From Halichoerus grypus (taxonomy: Eukaryota > Chordata > Mammalia > Carnivora > Phocidae): a stretch of 64,000 bases of DNA. Under the pieces are notes generated by a model. It saw only the letters and a program-made list of their open reading frames with translations, searched no databases and was not told the DNA's origin. The stretch lies in assembly GCF_964656455.1 (NCBI RefSeq), contig NC_135715.1, forward strand, positions 163,214,437-163,278,436, written 5' to 3'. Positions 1 through 10,900 of the stretch are shown piece by piece (the stretch's first letter is position 1; every line of letters begins with the position of its first letter). A program made the position numbers and the translations under genes.

Positions 1-1335
1 ACCGGCAGCCTGTGTAGCAGAGGCAGGGGGGAAGCAGGTGGATTCTTGGGTGTTGAGGACCAGGGTCCGTCACATGGCTGCCCCAATTCCCTTGGCTGAG
101 GGCCAGCTGGGGTGGAGCAGAGGTGGGACCCCTGGGAAAACTGCCCTCAGTCTCCAAGACTTCTCCTCTGCGTTTCCTGCCTTCACAAAAGGCACTCAGG
201 AGCCCCAGTAGCTGGTTACGGCCAGGAAGTAAAGGACACAGATCCTAGGGCCCCGGGAAAAGGGGTGAGCAAGGACGGGGAGGCCCTTCGATCTGAGCAG
301 AAGCCTAAGGAGAATTGGGGAAAAAGAACAGCAAAAGCTTCCTGTGAAGTGAAACCCACTTTCTGCACCAAAAGGAAGAGAGAAACCCTGGTCTGCCATA
401 GAAAAGACATATAATTTGCTTTTATAACGGAAGCCCCAGCAAATGGGATGGACTTATTACAATTCATAGAGCTGAAACCCATCATTTCTAAAATTCAATT
501 TGCTGCCAGAACTTAAACCTGATTTTGTTGAACACTCAATAGAGGCAAAGTAGGATTTTTTTTCCATATATTTGCAAGCCTATTTTAAGTAATATATTTT
601 AAATTGTAACTCTCTTGAGAATATGGCAAATTTGCTTTCTTTTAAAGCCCATCTGAAAATACATCAAATCACTGCATTTTTGTCCCGTCTAGATTTTCCT
701 TCCTTTCTTTACATTGCTGTGAATCCTTATCTGTTCTGTTCACCACAGTACCTCCAACACCTATAATAATATTGTGCTGGGACAGGGCTAGAAATGCTAT
801 CCCATAGTCAGTTTGCCATTGTCAAAAGGAGTCCTCATGCTTCTGCAAGAGATGTTTGGTGAAGTCCTTCAAACAGTCTAATGGCCATAAGCAAATTATT
901 TGAAAGAGATTACTTAAGTTTTGTATGGACAGGAATTAAATATTCAAGTGTAGTAAGTTTAATTAAGAGATTTTTTTTCAGATGATACAGTAACAAAAAA
1001 AGCATATCATGAGAATGCATGTTTTAAAAATGTATTTAAATGATCAGTTCCCTCTATGGCTCCCCTTAGAAAGAAGCTGCTTTGTTCCAATTGAAATGGA
1101 GCCATCACTCAACGGCTGTGAAATGCATCGTGGAGGGGTCTGTCCTTGTCCGAGTTAGATGCATCCCATCGGGGTGTTCAGAGCCCCAGAACTGGCGGGC
1201 TCACTCCCTCATTTGTCTCCAGCATCTGAGCTGACCCTCAGAGGATGATGTCTGCTCTGCTGGGCTATAGTTGTTGCTAAACATGCATTCTCCCAGCAGG
1301 CCCCTGGAGTGTCTAGGACTCAGAGACAGAGCAGT
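1..1335. other. Unique DNA, no gene recognised
   Basis: The first 450 bases are moderately GC-rich and contain a 100-codon frame starting at 112, but it has no recognisable domain, no composition bias expected of an exon, and an overlapping antisense frame of similar length. The rest is AT-rich, with nothing I can assign. An unrecognised exon cannot be excluded without a search. Confidence 0.5.
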
Positions 1336-1339
1336 GACA

Positions 1340-1386
1340 GTGTGTGTGTGTGTGTGTGTGTTGTCCTGTGTTGTGCTGTGTTGTGC
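1340..1386. repeat. (TG)n microsatellite with imperfect TTGTG tail
   Basis: About ten uninterrupted TG units run from 1340 to 1361, followed by degenerate ttgtgc-type units to about 1386. It is a simple dinucleotide repeat of the kind that is length-polymorphic in mammals. Confidence 0.9.
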
Positions 1387-1504
1387 AGTAGACTGCAGAA
1401 TAAGAGCTCCTAGGCTAAATAGGGGTGAGTCATGGCTCAGTCATGCTCTGTGTAAAGAACTTAAAATAAGTGCCAAGTGGGCTCTCAGAATCGTTAAATG
1501 AGAG

Positions 1505-1680
1505 ATTGGAAAGGTCATAGTAATAACATTTGCAATCTGAAAGAAACCTCAGATGTTACCTCTTATAAATGAGGAAATGGAGACTTGGAGAGGTTGGATG
1601 ACTTGCCCAGGGTCACACTACAAGTTGGGACAGAGCGAACCTAGGGCCTGGTTCTCATGGCTCTTAGCCAGTTCCCATTT
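1505..1680 (-). mobile_element. MIR SINE fragment, antisense
   Basis: The + strand carries the reversed MIR signature: a stretch like 'aaatgaggaaatggagac' followed by 'gacttgcccagggtcacac', which is the complement of the MIR core (tgtgaccttgggcaag, then the cctcatttgtaaaatg part). MIR is an ancient tRNA-derived SINE shared by mammals. Divergence is high and the ends are approximate. Confidence 0.75.
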
Positions 1681-1712
1681 CCCCAGCCAGTAAACAATAA
1701 AACAAAACTGGG

Positions 1713-1879
1713 GGGGGGGGGCGTCTGGGTGACTCAGTTGGGGGTAAGTGTCCAACCCTGGATTTCGGGCTCTGCGTTGGGCGTGGAGTCTGCTTAAGAT
1801 TCTCTCTCTCCCTCTTTCTCTGCCTCGCCCTCCCCCCTTGCCCACACATGTGCACACACATGCACTCTCTCTAAAACAG
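1713..1879 (+). mobile_element. Can-SINE copy, divergent subtype
   Basis: The tRNA-like head (gcgtctgggtgactcagttg) starts after a run of G and is followed by a CT-rich tail ending in ctctctctaaaacag. The internal part (ggatttcgggctctgcgttgg) differs from the commonest copies in this window, so this is an older or different subtype. The 12-bp sequence aacaaaactggg is present on the left (1701-1712) and on the right (1880-1891), the expected target-site duplication from L1-driven insertion. Confidence 0.85.
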
Positions 1880-1972
1880 AACAAAACTGGGAAGGCATTT
1901 TGAATTCTTTCTGTGTCCTGATAGCATTTATTATCATTTATTAAAATCATCTGTTGATCTATTCCCTCCCCT

Positions 1973-2080
1973 AAATTGTGAGCTCCTTAAAATAGGAATT
2001 TGGTTGTGGTTTGTTTGTTTGTTTCCCCTGTGCCTAGCCCCAGTGCCTTACACATAGTGGGCACTTAATAACTCGGGAAG
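1973..2080 (+). mobile_element. L2 LINE 3' end fragment
   Basis: The stretch gtgagctccttaaaatagg ... gtgcctagccccagtgcctt ... agtgggcacttaataa matches the well-known L2 3' terminus (ctccttgagggcaggg, cctagcacagtgcctggcac, taggtgctcaataaat). It is a short ancient relic with no coding capacity. Confidence 0.7.
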
Positions 2081-2159
2081 AAAACTCATATTTACTTTGA
2101 GTTTGTCTTGACCATTCTTACATTAAGCTATTAAGTGGCTATACTGGGAAGACAGACAA

Positions 2160-2670
2160 GTGACCCTTGAACAATGTGGGGGTTAAGGGTGCCAACCCCA
2201 GGCAGTCAAAAGTCTGTGTCTTTTGACGCCTCAAAAACTTAACTAACAGCCCACTGTTGACAGGAAGTCTTACCAATAATATAAAGAGTCGATTAACACC
2301 TATTTTGTATATAATATGTATTATTTACTTATTCTTACAATAAAGGGAGCTAGAGAAAAGAAAATGTTATTAAGAACATCATAAGGAAGGACGCCTGAGT
2401 GGCTCAGTTGGTTAAGCAGCTGCCTTCGGCTTGGGTCATGGTCTCAGGGTCCTGGGATCAAGTCCCGCATCGGGCTCCTTGCTTAGCGGGGAGCCTATTT
2501 CTCCCTCTCCCTCTGCTTGGGCTCTTTCACTGTCAAATAAAATCTAAAAAAAAAAAAAAAAAGAACATCATAAGGAAGAGAAAATACATTTACAGTACTG
2601 TACTATATTTATCAAAAACATTGATGTATACATGGATTCATGCAGTTCAAACCATGTTCAAGAGACAACT
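2160..2670 (-). mobile_element. MER2-like TcMar-Tigger DNA transposon, split by a SINE
   Basis: The left end tgacccttgaacaatgtggg and the right end (ccatgttcaagagacaact, inverted) resemble the MER2/Tigger terminal inverted repeat, which begins with a cagttgacccttgaacaac motif. The body (cctcaaaaacttaactaaca; acagtactgtactatatt) also resembles MER2 in reverse orientation. It is a non-autonomous, ancient element with no transposase frame. A Can-SINE at 2390-2560 is inserted in it, so the SINE is younger. Family assignment is from memory of the consensus. Confidence 0.75.
2390..2560 (+). mobile_element. Can-SINE copy with 18-bp TSD
   Basis: The head acgcctgagtggctcagttg is followed by the tRNA-like B-box region (gggatcaagtcccg), a CT-rich segment, tgtcaaataaaatc and a long poly-A. 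The 18-bp sequence aagaacatcataaggaag flanks it perfectly at 2372-2389 and 2561-2578. A perfect long TSD and a homogeneous poly-A tail suggest a fairly recent insertion. It interrupts the MER2-like element. Confidence 0.95.
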
Positions 2671-2754
2671 CCATTGGTTGGGACCCAGCCAAGGAAACAG
2701 AAATGCCTCTCTTATCTTTGCAGGGGGGTGTATAATATAAGAAATTGCTGCACA

Positions 2755-4160
2755 GTAGGGAAGACAAGCAGAGGGTGGCGAGGTTATTATTGGTGGCTGA
2801 AAGTTGGAGGGAAATCGGGAGGAGGTGTTGTTAACAGAAGTGTTTCAAGGGAACTGGTATCGCTGGTATCATGGAGGAAGGTCCTCCAAGAGCTGGGGTC
2901 TTTGTGGAGATGTACCCAAAGCTGGAGGCCCCACAGGAAGCAGAAAGAGGAAGCAGAAAATACGCCGGCTTTTCCCTTCTGCGACCACCCTCTTGCCAGT
3001 AAAGGGAGCAGGGAAGAGGCAATGACCTCTGGGAGTCCTACCCCCTCCTCTAATGTGCTCAGCTGCTCATTTGCCCCCAACATACTAGAGGTCCTTTAAG
3101 ATCATCCACTTCCCTTTGTGCTCATTCAACATTCACCAAGCAGCCCTCATACCTCAAACCTAATTCTGTTTGCCATGTTGTTATTTCAGCCAAAGGGCAA
3201 AGAACTTTCTTTCTTTCTTTCTCTCTTTCTTTCTTTTCTTCTTCTTCTTCTTCCTTTTTTTTTAAATACCTGGTCGACTGATCAACAAGGTGAAGGAAAA
3301 AAATCAATCAAAACAATTGAATCTTGTTAGTCCAGGGGTTTTGCTTGCCTTTTTTTTGGTAAATTAAGAATGAGGGACCTAAAACTTTTGGACTGATAAA
3401 ACAAATAAAGCACATATTTCAGCATGACTGTGAAGGATGTCGGTGTCAATGAGCGAGGGTCAGCCTCCCAGCAGGGGTCCTGGATGGAGTTGCTTGGATT
3501 ATTTTACAAATTCCACACGAGAGTCATCTTTTACAACTAGATGTTTCTTTCCCCTTTCTTTTAGAGAAAGATAGAAGTAAATTCTAGCCTAGGGAAAGAA
3601 AGATATCTTGGTTTAGAATTAGGGGGAAAAATAAAGAAATAAAAGGAGAGAGATCTAAAGCTTCTTTTTGCTGAGAACCTACATCCTGCTGTCTCTGGCA
3701 GTCCTGACCTCTTCCCTGAGCATAAGCTTCCAGAGAAGCCCAGAAAGAACTCTTTTTACTGCTCAACTCTCAGATATGTGCACAGTTAAATTTGTTGATC
3801 TCAATGGTTGCAGCTGAAGCTGACAGATATCGACATTTAGAAAAATGCTGCAAGCCAGATAAAATTGGGATTAAACCAGAGCAGCTCTGGGAGCCAAAGG
3901 TCCCCCTGCTCCTGAGTATGGCGGCAAACACACTGCATAGATGCCCAGTAGATGCTAGCAGGGTGTGATCCCTGGTGTTCTTACGTAGGATACCGGTAGT
4001 GTGGTTAGAAGGAGATTAGGCATAGTTTTAGAAGATACATGCAGAAGTATGTAGGGGTGAAGCACTGATGATGTTTGCAACTTACTTTTAAGTGATTCAC
4101 CAACTGTGGGAACCCATTAACACCCCTCAGCCTAAAGGGGCAAGAACCAGGGGCACTACC
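2755..4160. other. Unique DNA, no gene recognised
   Basis: A 155-codon frame (2632-3099) begins inside the MER2-like repeat and runs into unique sequence. It has no recognisable motif and overlaps several frames of similar length on both strands, so I do not call it a gene. Apart from the pyrimidine repeat at 3205-3264, I see nothing assignable. Confidence 0.5.
3205..3264. repeat. (CTTT)n/(CTT)n pyrimidine tract
   Basis: An all-pyrimidine stretch of ctttcttt units changes to ctt units and ends in a T-run. It is a simple polypyrimidine repeat, possibly the decayed tail of an antisense SINE, but no SINE body is visible beside it. Confidence 0.85.
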
Positions 4161-4164
4161 AGAA

Positions 4165-4440
4165 CTCAGAGAAGATAGTGTAGCTTTTGGTCAAAGGACG
4201 CAGCCAACCTGCAGTGACCCAACGGGGAGGGAACCAGGGGAGGAAACACCCTGATCCTCTCTGTCCCCCCACCGCTCACCTCCCACAGAGGTTCCTGCTG
4301 GCTGAAACCCAGCTGGCAGCCAGGGGGCCAAAAAGCTTGGTTGATACAGTCCCTAAAGTTCAGCCTCCAGGGACAGAGGGCAGGGGAGAAAAGGTCAGGG
4401 CCAGTAATATTGTTCAGCAAAATGCATACTGCTGGAGAAG
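4165..4440. other. Possible ancient interspersed repeat, family not assigned
   Basis: The phrase 'tgctggctgaaacccagctg' followed by 'gcagccagggggccaa' and 'cagcctccagggacagaggg' looks like a pattern I associate with an old mammalian interspersed repeat (possibly LTR-derived). I cannot name the family. Overlapping short frames on both strands have no recognisable domains. Confidence 0.3.
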
Positions 4441-4794
4441 GCCTTGAAATAGAAGTAGGAGAAAAGGAGGCAGAGAGGTGTCCACTAGAGGAAAGTAAAG
4501 GATGTGCTATGCAGAAGGAATAGCATGAACCGAGGCAGAAAACAGTCTTGCATGCTCAGGGATGAGGGCTTCTCAGAATAAGCTTTGAATTGTTTTACCA
4601 GTGAAAGAAAAGACTTAGTCATAACCATTTCCCTCTCTTCTGTATTGTCCCTTAGGATCAGTCTTTTATCACTTTGGCATTTGTGTATGCAAAATAAGTG
4701 AATTTTAAATTTCTCAAGAAATGTGGCTGGCACCCTTCCCTTAAAAGTTATCTTGGCATGAGATTATTGGTTTGTTTATCATGTGTATATGCTT

Positions 4795-4910
4795 TGCTTC
4801 CCCCTGGATTTTAAGTTTCTTGAAGATAGTGATGAGACTGGACTCGCCTTAGCACCTCATAGAATGTTTTGCCTATTGTAAATATTGATAAATATTTAGT
4901 GATTGACTTA
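4795..4910 (+). mobile_element. L2 LINE 3' end fragment
   Basis: The order ttaagtttcttgaagatag, cgccttagcacctcatagaa, gataaatatttagtgattga follows the L2 3' terminus. It is highly diverged. Confidence 0.6.
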
Positions 4911-6021
4911 CATACAACCTGCATCCATGTTCTAAGATCAGAGAAACTTAGACAACACTTATGAATACTAATTGTGATTAACTGTAATACTAACAGATCA
5001 CAGGTGAATTAAAAATAAAGGGATCTTATATCAATGATTCCCAATCTGTTAAATATAAAGATCTTCTCTGAGTGTAGAATATTTTACAGAGTCTACATAT
5101 ACTAATAGATTTACTGTATACTAATTAAATAATGACGAAAGGTCGTTCTGGATTCATATACATTTATGCTTAATTAACCAAAGCATCCACAGTCATTCAA
5201 AAATAGTTGTATGTATTATTCAGTATTCATTTAATGCTTGGGGTCCATATGGATCTTAGAAATCTTTGCAGTAACTCCATAGTTAAGAGTCTTCCTATTG
5301 TAAGTGACAGATACTCAGCTTAAATTAGCATAAGCAAAAAGGGAATTAATTAATAACTGAGATATTCCTGAGGTGGCACTAGTTTAAATAAGGCCTTATC
5401 CGGGCATTGAAATCTTGTCCCCATGCCATTCTCTCCCTCTCTTCATCTATTAACTTTGTTTTCTCTTCTGTTGGCTTCACTTTCCAGCCAACTTTCTCTA
5501 GTTGGAAGCAAAGATGTCCACAGGAAATTCCAAGGATGTTCTGTCCTTATAGCTGGCGAGCCAGGAAAAAGAGAGCAGCCTCGCTCAACATTCCTACCCA
5601 TCCCTCAGAGTGGATTTGTATCAGCCTTGACTGCGTTGAATGCCCACCTTATCCCAACACAGCATCCAGGAAGAAACAAACTCAGCTTGTCAACCAAGAT
5701 CATGTGGCCCTCACCACAAGGGAAAATGAGGGAGGGGGTATAGTTGGGGCTGAGCAATTTAAAAAGGGCAAAACTGCTGAGCAGACTAAAAAGTACAGAT
5801 GGGCATTACTGCAGTCCATAGGCTAATATTACACTCCTCTTTTTTTCTTTTTCTCACTCGTTCATTCATGAAAACATTCTTAAATTTCACTTTAGGTCAG
5901 GTACTTCAAGAGTAACACACCAGTGAACTTTAAAGCTTAGTTAGTAGTATCTTACAATCCCTCCTCTTGTTTTTGTGTGTTGTTGTTAGCAGTGATTCAT
6001 TTAACCTTTCAAAGAGATTCC
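4911..6021. other. Mostly unique DNA; 5285-5820 may be an old repeat
   Basis: The segment near 5295 (gtaagtgacagatactcagc, then taagcaaaaagggaatta) resembles a common old mammalian interspersed repeat whose family I cannot place. A 139-codon frame at 5407-5826 lies in it and overlaps another 106-codon frame on the same strand; neither shows a domain. The rest (4911-5280, 5830-6021) is AT-rich with nothing assignable. Confidence 0.35.
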
Positions 6022-6945
6022 GGGGGGGGGGGGAAGATGGCAGAGGAGTAGGGGACCCTATTTCAACTGGTCCCCGGAATTGAGCTGGATATCTACCAGA
6101 CCACTCTGAGCACCCACGAAACCAGCCTGAGATGTAAGAAGATCTGGATCTCTACAAACAGAATATCGCAGGCGGTTGGTTTTGAGGTATGAAGCGGGGA
6201 GCCGTGATTCCGCGGGCAGATATCGGAGGATAAATGGCAGCGGGAGGGAGCCTGGCCGTGGGGATCCTACACCGCTGGTGAGTGACAGCCTCGCTTGCTG
6301 GGGACGGGCACAGACTCGCAGACCGGTAGCGGCGGGGAAAGGACTCTAGGGCGGCCCCCGGGGTGGAAACCCGGAGCGGAGGGGTCGCGCCTGTGAACTG
6401 CAGCCCCCGGGGCAGAAACCCAGAGCGGCGGGGTCGCGCACGCGGGAACTGGGAGCGACTGGCAGTTTTAGAAGCACAAAGGGCAGAGACATGCCCCGAA
6501 CTGGAGGCAGGACTGGGGGCGCTGCAGAGGGGCGCACAACCCAGGACGCTGCAGTTTATAGCAGCACGGACAGAAACGGAGACGGTGTGGCCTGGAGAGC
6601 TCACTGAAGAACAGACTGCGATCTCTCTGCTCGGAGGCAGTGGGTTGGAAACGGTCTCTTCTGCTCTGACTTGCGGAAGAGACGCAGAAAGCCGCCAGGG
6701 AAAGCCACCAGAGAACAAAAGCCCCCCAAACTGATTTCCACTGAGCCCATCCCCCGCCACAGGGGTGCAGGGCAACTCCGCCCAAACAGGGTTGCCTGAG
6801 TAACAGTGGCAGCCCCTCCCACAGAAGACAGGCTGGGAAAACAAGAGGCCAGCAACCCTAAGGTCCCAAGAGAACAGGTGCATCTTGCTTGGGTTCTGGT
6901 CAATAATTTGGACTAAATACATTCCCTCAAACACCCATCAACAGA
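6022..6945 (+). promoter_or_regulatory. LINE-1 5'UTR with internal promoter region
   Basis: This segment begins with G(12)aagatggcagaggagtagg, the usual start of carnivore L1 copies, where the aagatggc motif resembles a YY1 core site (ccat on the other strand) as known from human L1. It is the most CpG-dense part of the window between about 6290 and 6460. It holds a 49-bp tandem duplication and, on the minus strand, an uninterrupted 260-codon frame (6152-6934). L1 5'UTRs are known to hold an internal RNA polymerase II promoter; activity of this copy is inference. Confidence 0.85.
6355..6452 (+). repeat. 49-bp tandem duplication inside the L1 5'UTR
   Basis: Two adjacent units start with cccccgggg at 6355 and 6404. 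Both continue with gaaaccc.gagcgg.ggggtcgcgc, so the period is 49 bases. The copies differ at several sites and a few bases at their ends. L1 5'UTRs of several mammals carry tandem monomer units; this pair may be a family trait rather than a private event. Confidence 0.8.
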
Positions 6946-7836
6946 ATGACTAGGAGGAGGAGCCCCCAAAACAGAAAAGACTCAGAGATTATGACTTATG
7001 CTGCAGATTTACAAATGGATACAGATATAACCAAGATGTTGGAGATGGAATTCAGGCTAGCAATTGTGAAGACAGTGTCTAGAATGGAGAAATCAATTAA
7101 TGGCAACATAGAGTCTCTAAGGGCAGAAATGAAAGCTGAATTGACAGAACTTAAAAATGCTATCAATGAGATCCAATCCAATCCAGATAATCTAACCGCT
7201 AGGGTAACTGAGGCAGAAGAGAGAATAAGCAACCTGGAAGACAATATAATAGATAAAAAGGGAAAAGAGGAGGCCAGGGAAAAACAACTCAGAATCCGTG
7301 AAAATAGAATCAGAGAAATAAGTGACACCATGAAGCGTTCCAATGTCAGAATCATTGGAATCCCGGAGGGAGTGGAGAGAGAGAGAGGACTAGAAGATAT
7401 ACTTGAGCAAATCATAGCTGAGAACTTCCCTAATCTGGGGAATGAAACAAACATTTGAGTCCTAGAGGCAGAGAGGACCCCTCCTAAGATCAAGGAAAAC
7501 AGGCCAACACCCCGGCATGTTATAGTAAAACTTGCAAATCTTAGAACCAAGGAAACCATCTTAAGCGCAGTTAGGGGGAAGAGATTCCTTACGTACAGAG
7601 GGAGGAACATCAGAATAACATCAGACCTATCCACAGAGACCTGGCAAGCCAGAAAGGCCTGGCAAGACATATTCAGGGTACTAAATAAGAAGAACATGCA
7701 GCCAAGAATACTTTATCCGGCAAGGCTGTCATTTAGAATGGATGGAGGGATGCAGAGCTTCCACGACTGGCAGGAACTGAAAGAATATGTGACCACTAAG
7801 CCGGCCCTGCAAGAAATATTAAGAGGGGTTCTATAA
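6946..7836 (+). pseudogene. LINE-1 ORF1 (RNA-binding protein), one nonsense codon
   Basis: ORF1p is the trimeric RNA-binding chaperone of the L1 particle in the cytoplasm. The frame opens at ATG 6946 (MTRRRSPQNRK) and reads to TAA at 7834-7836, 296 codons, close to the usual mammalian length. Residues about 45-110 are heptad-rich (coiled coil); the RRM follows with the conserved RIIGIPEG motif near residue 135; the C-terminal domain continues after the break (around 7500-7830, with YRGRNIRI-like and PARLSF-like stretches). The frame is broken by TGA at 7456-7458, codon 171, inside the RRM. The codon sits where CGA would be expected in intact copies, so a CpG C-to-T transition is likely. The first 170 codons remain open. 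Confidence 0.95.
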
Positions 7837-7917
7837 AAGAAGAAAGACCCCAAGAGTGATACACAACAGAAATTTACAGGGACAATCTATAAAAACAACG
7901 TCTTCATAGGCAACACG

Positions 7918-10900
7918 ATGACAATTAATTCATATCTTTCAATAATCACTCTCAATGTGAATGGCCTAAACGCTCCCATAAAACGACACAGGGTTGCAGA
8001 TTGGATAAAAAGACAGTACCCATCCATATGCTGTCTACAAGAGACTCATTTTGAACCTAAAGATACATCCAGACTGAAAGTGAAGGGATGGAGATCCATC
8101 TTCCATGCCAGCGGACCTCAAAAGAAAGCTGGGGTAGCAATTCTTATATCAGACAAATTAGATTTTAAACTAAAGTCTGTAATAAGAGACACAGAAGGAC
8201 ACTATATCATTCTTAAAGGGTCTATCCAACAAGAAGATCTAACAATTGTAAATATCTATGCCCCCAACATGGGAGCAGCCATCTATATAAGCCAACTGTT
8301 AACCAAAATAAAGAGTCATATTGATAACAATACGTTAATTGTAGGACACCTCAATACTCCACTCTCAGCAATGGACAGATCATCTAAGCAGAAAATCAAC
8401 AAGGAAACAAGAGCTTTGAATGATACATTGGACCAGATGGACCTCATAGATATTTACAGAACATTCCACCCTAAAACAACAGAATACTCATTCTTCTCGA
8501 GTGCACATGGAACTTTCTCCAGAATAGACCATATACTGGGTCACAAATCAGGTCTCAACCGATACCAAAAGATTGAGATTATTCCCTGCATATTCTCAGA
8601 CCACAATGCCCTAAAACTGGAACTCAATGACAAGAAAAAATTTGGCAGAAATTCAAACACTTGGAAGCTAAAGACCACTCTGCTCAAGAATGTTTGGGTC
8701 AACCAAGAAATCAAAGAAGAACTTAAACAATTCATGGAAACCAATGAGAATGAAAACACATTGGTCCAAAACCTATGGGATACTGCAAAGGCGGTCCTAA
8801 GGGGGAAATACATAGCCATCCAAGCCTCACTCAAAAAAATAGAAAAATCCCGAATTCACCAACTAATTCTACACCTTAAAGAACTAGAGAAAAAGCAACA
8901 AATGACGCCTAAGCCACGTATTAGAAGAGAAATAATTAAAATTAGAGCAGAAATCAATAAATTAGAAACCAGAAACACAGTAGATCAGATCAACGAAACT
9001 AGAAGTTGGTTCTTTGAAAGAATTAATAAGATCGATAAACCACTGGCCAGACTTATCCAAAAGAAAGGAGAAAGGACCCAAATTAATAAAATTATGAATG
9101 AAAGGGGAGAGATCACGACTAACACCAAGGCAATAGAAACAATTATTAGAAATTATTATCAACAACTATATGCCAATAAACTGAGCAATCTGGATGAAAT
9201 GGAGGCCTTCCTGGAAACCTATAAGCTGCCAAGACTGAAACAGGAAGAAACTGACAACCTGAATAGGCCAATAACCAGTAACGAGATTGAAGCAGTGATC
9301 AAAGACCTCCCCAAAAACAAGAGTCCAGGGTCTGATGGATTCCCTGGGGAATTCTACCAAACATTCAAAGAAGAAATAATACCTATTCTACTGAAACTGT
9401 TTCAAAAAATAGAAACAGAAGGAAAACTTCCAAACTCATTCTATGAGGCCAGCATTACCTTAATCCCCAAACCAGACAAAGACCCCATCAAAAAGGAGAA
9501 TTTCAGACCGATATCCCTGATGAATATGGATTCCAAAATCCTCAACAAAATCCTAGCTAATAGGATCCAACAATACATTAAAAGGATCATCCACCACGAC
9601 CAAGTGGGATTTATCCCCGGGATGCAAGGGTGGTTCAACATTCGCAAATCAATCAATGTGATAGAACACATTAATAAGAGGAGGGAGAAGAACCATATGG
9701 TCCTCTCAATTGATGCAGAAAAAGCATTTGACAAAATACAACATCCTTTCCTGATTAAAACTCTCCAGAGTATAGGGATAGAGGGAACATTCCTCAAGCT
9801 CATAAAAATCCATCTATGAAAAACCCACAGCGAATATCATCCTCAATGGGGAAAAGCTGAGAGCCTTTCCCTTAAGATCAGGAACACGTCAAGGATGCCC
9901 ACTCTCGCCACTATTGTTCAACATAGTACTAGAAGTCCTAGCAACAGCAATCAGACAACAGAAAGAAATAAAAGTATTCAAATTGGCAAAGAAGAAGTCA
10001 AACTCTCTTTTCACAGACGACATGATACTTTATGTGGAAAACCCAAAAGACTCCACCCCCAAATTACTAGAACTCATACAGCAATTCAGTAATGTGGCAG
10101 GATATAAAATCAATGCACAGAAATCAGTTGCTTTCTTATACACTAACAATGCAACTGTAGAAAGAGAAATTAGTAAACGATTCCATTTACAATAGCACCA
10201 AAAACCATAAGATACCTCGGAATAAACCTAACCAAAGAGGTAAAGGATCTATACTCTAGGAACTACAAAACACTCATGAAAGAAATTGAAGGAGACACAA
10301 AAAGATGGAAAAATATTCCATGCTCATGGATCGGAAGAATAAACATTGTTAAAATGTCTATGCAACCCAGAGCAATCTATACCTTCAATGCCATCCCAAT
10401 CAAAATTCCAATGACATTTTTCAAAGTGCTGGAACAAACAATCCTAAAATTTGTATGGAATCAGAAAAGACCCCGAATCACCAAGGAAATGTTGAAAGAG
10501 AAAAACAAAACTGGGGGCGTCACGTTGCCCGATTTCAAGCTGTATTACAAAGCTGTGATCACCAAGACAGCATGGTACTGGCACAAAAACAGACATATAG
10601 ACCAATGGAACAGAATAGAGAACCCAGATATGGACCCTCAACTCTATGGTCAAATAATCTTTGACAAAGCAGGAAAAAACATGCAATGGAAAAAAGTCTC
10701 TTCAATAAATGGTGCTGGGAAAATTGGACAGCCACATGCAGAAGAATGAAACGCGACCATTCTCTAACACCATTCACAAAGATAAACTCAAAGTGGATGA
10801 AAGACCTCAATGTGAGACAGGAATCCATCAAAATCCTAGAGGAGAACATAGGCAGTAACCTCTTTGACATCGCCCACAGCAACTTCTTTCAAGATACATC

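Noticed and set aside
112..414. A 100-codon frame near the window start as a possible exon
   Set aside because: No recognisable domain, overlapping antisense frames of similar size, and no clear splice context.
2632..3099. 155-codon frame as a gene
   Set aside because: It starts inside a MER2-like transposon and runs into unique sequence; several overlapping frames exist on both strands.
3205..3264. Polypyrimidine tract as a SINE tail
   Set aside because: No SINE body or target duplication beside it.
5407..5826. 139-codon frame as a gene
   Set aside because: Lies in a probable old repeat, has a second overlapping frame on the same strand, and lacks any domain.
6996..7697. 233-codon minus-strand frame over LINE-1 ORF1
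   Set aside because: It is the shadow of an A-rich sense coding frame, with no independent support.
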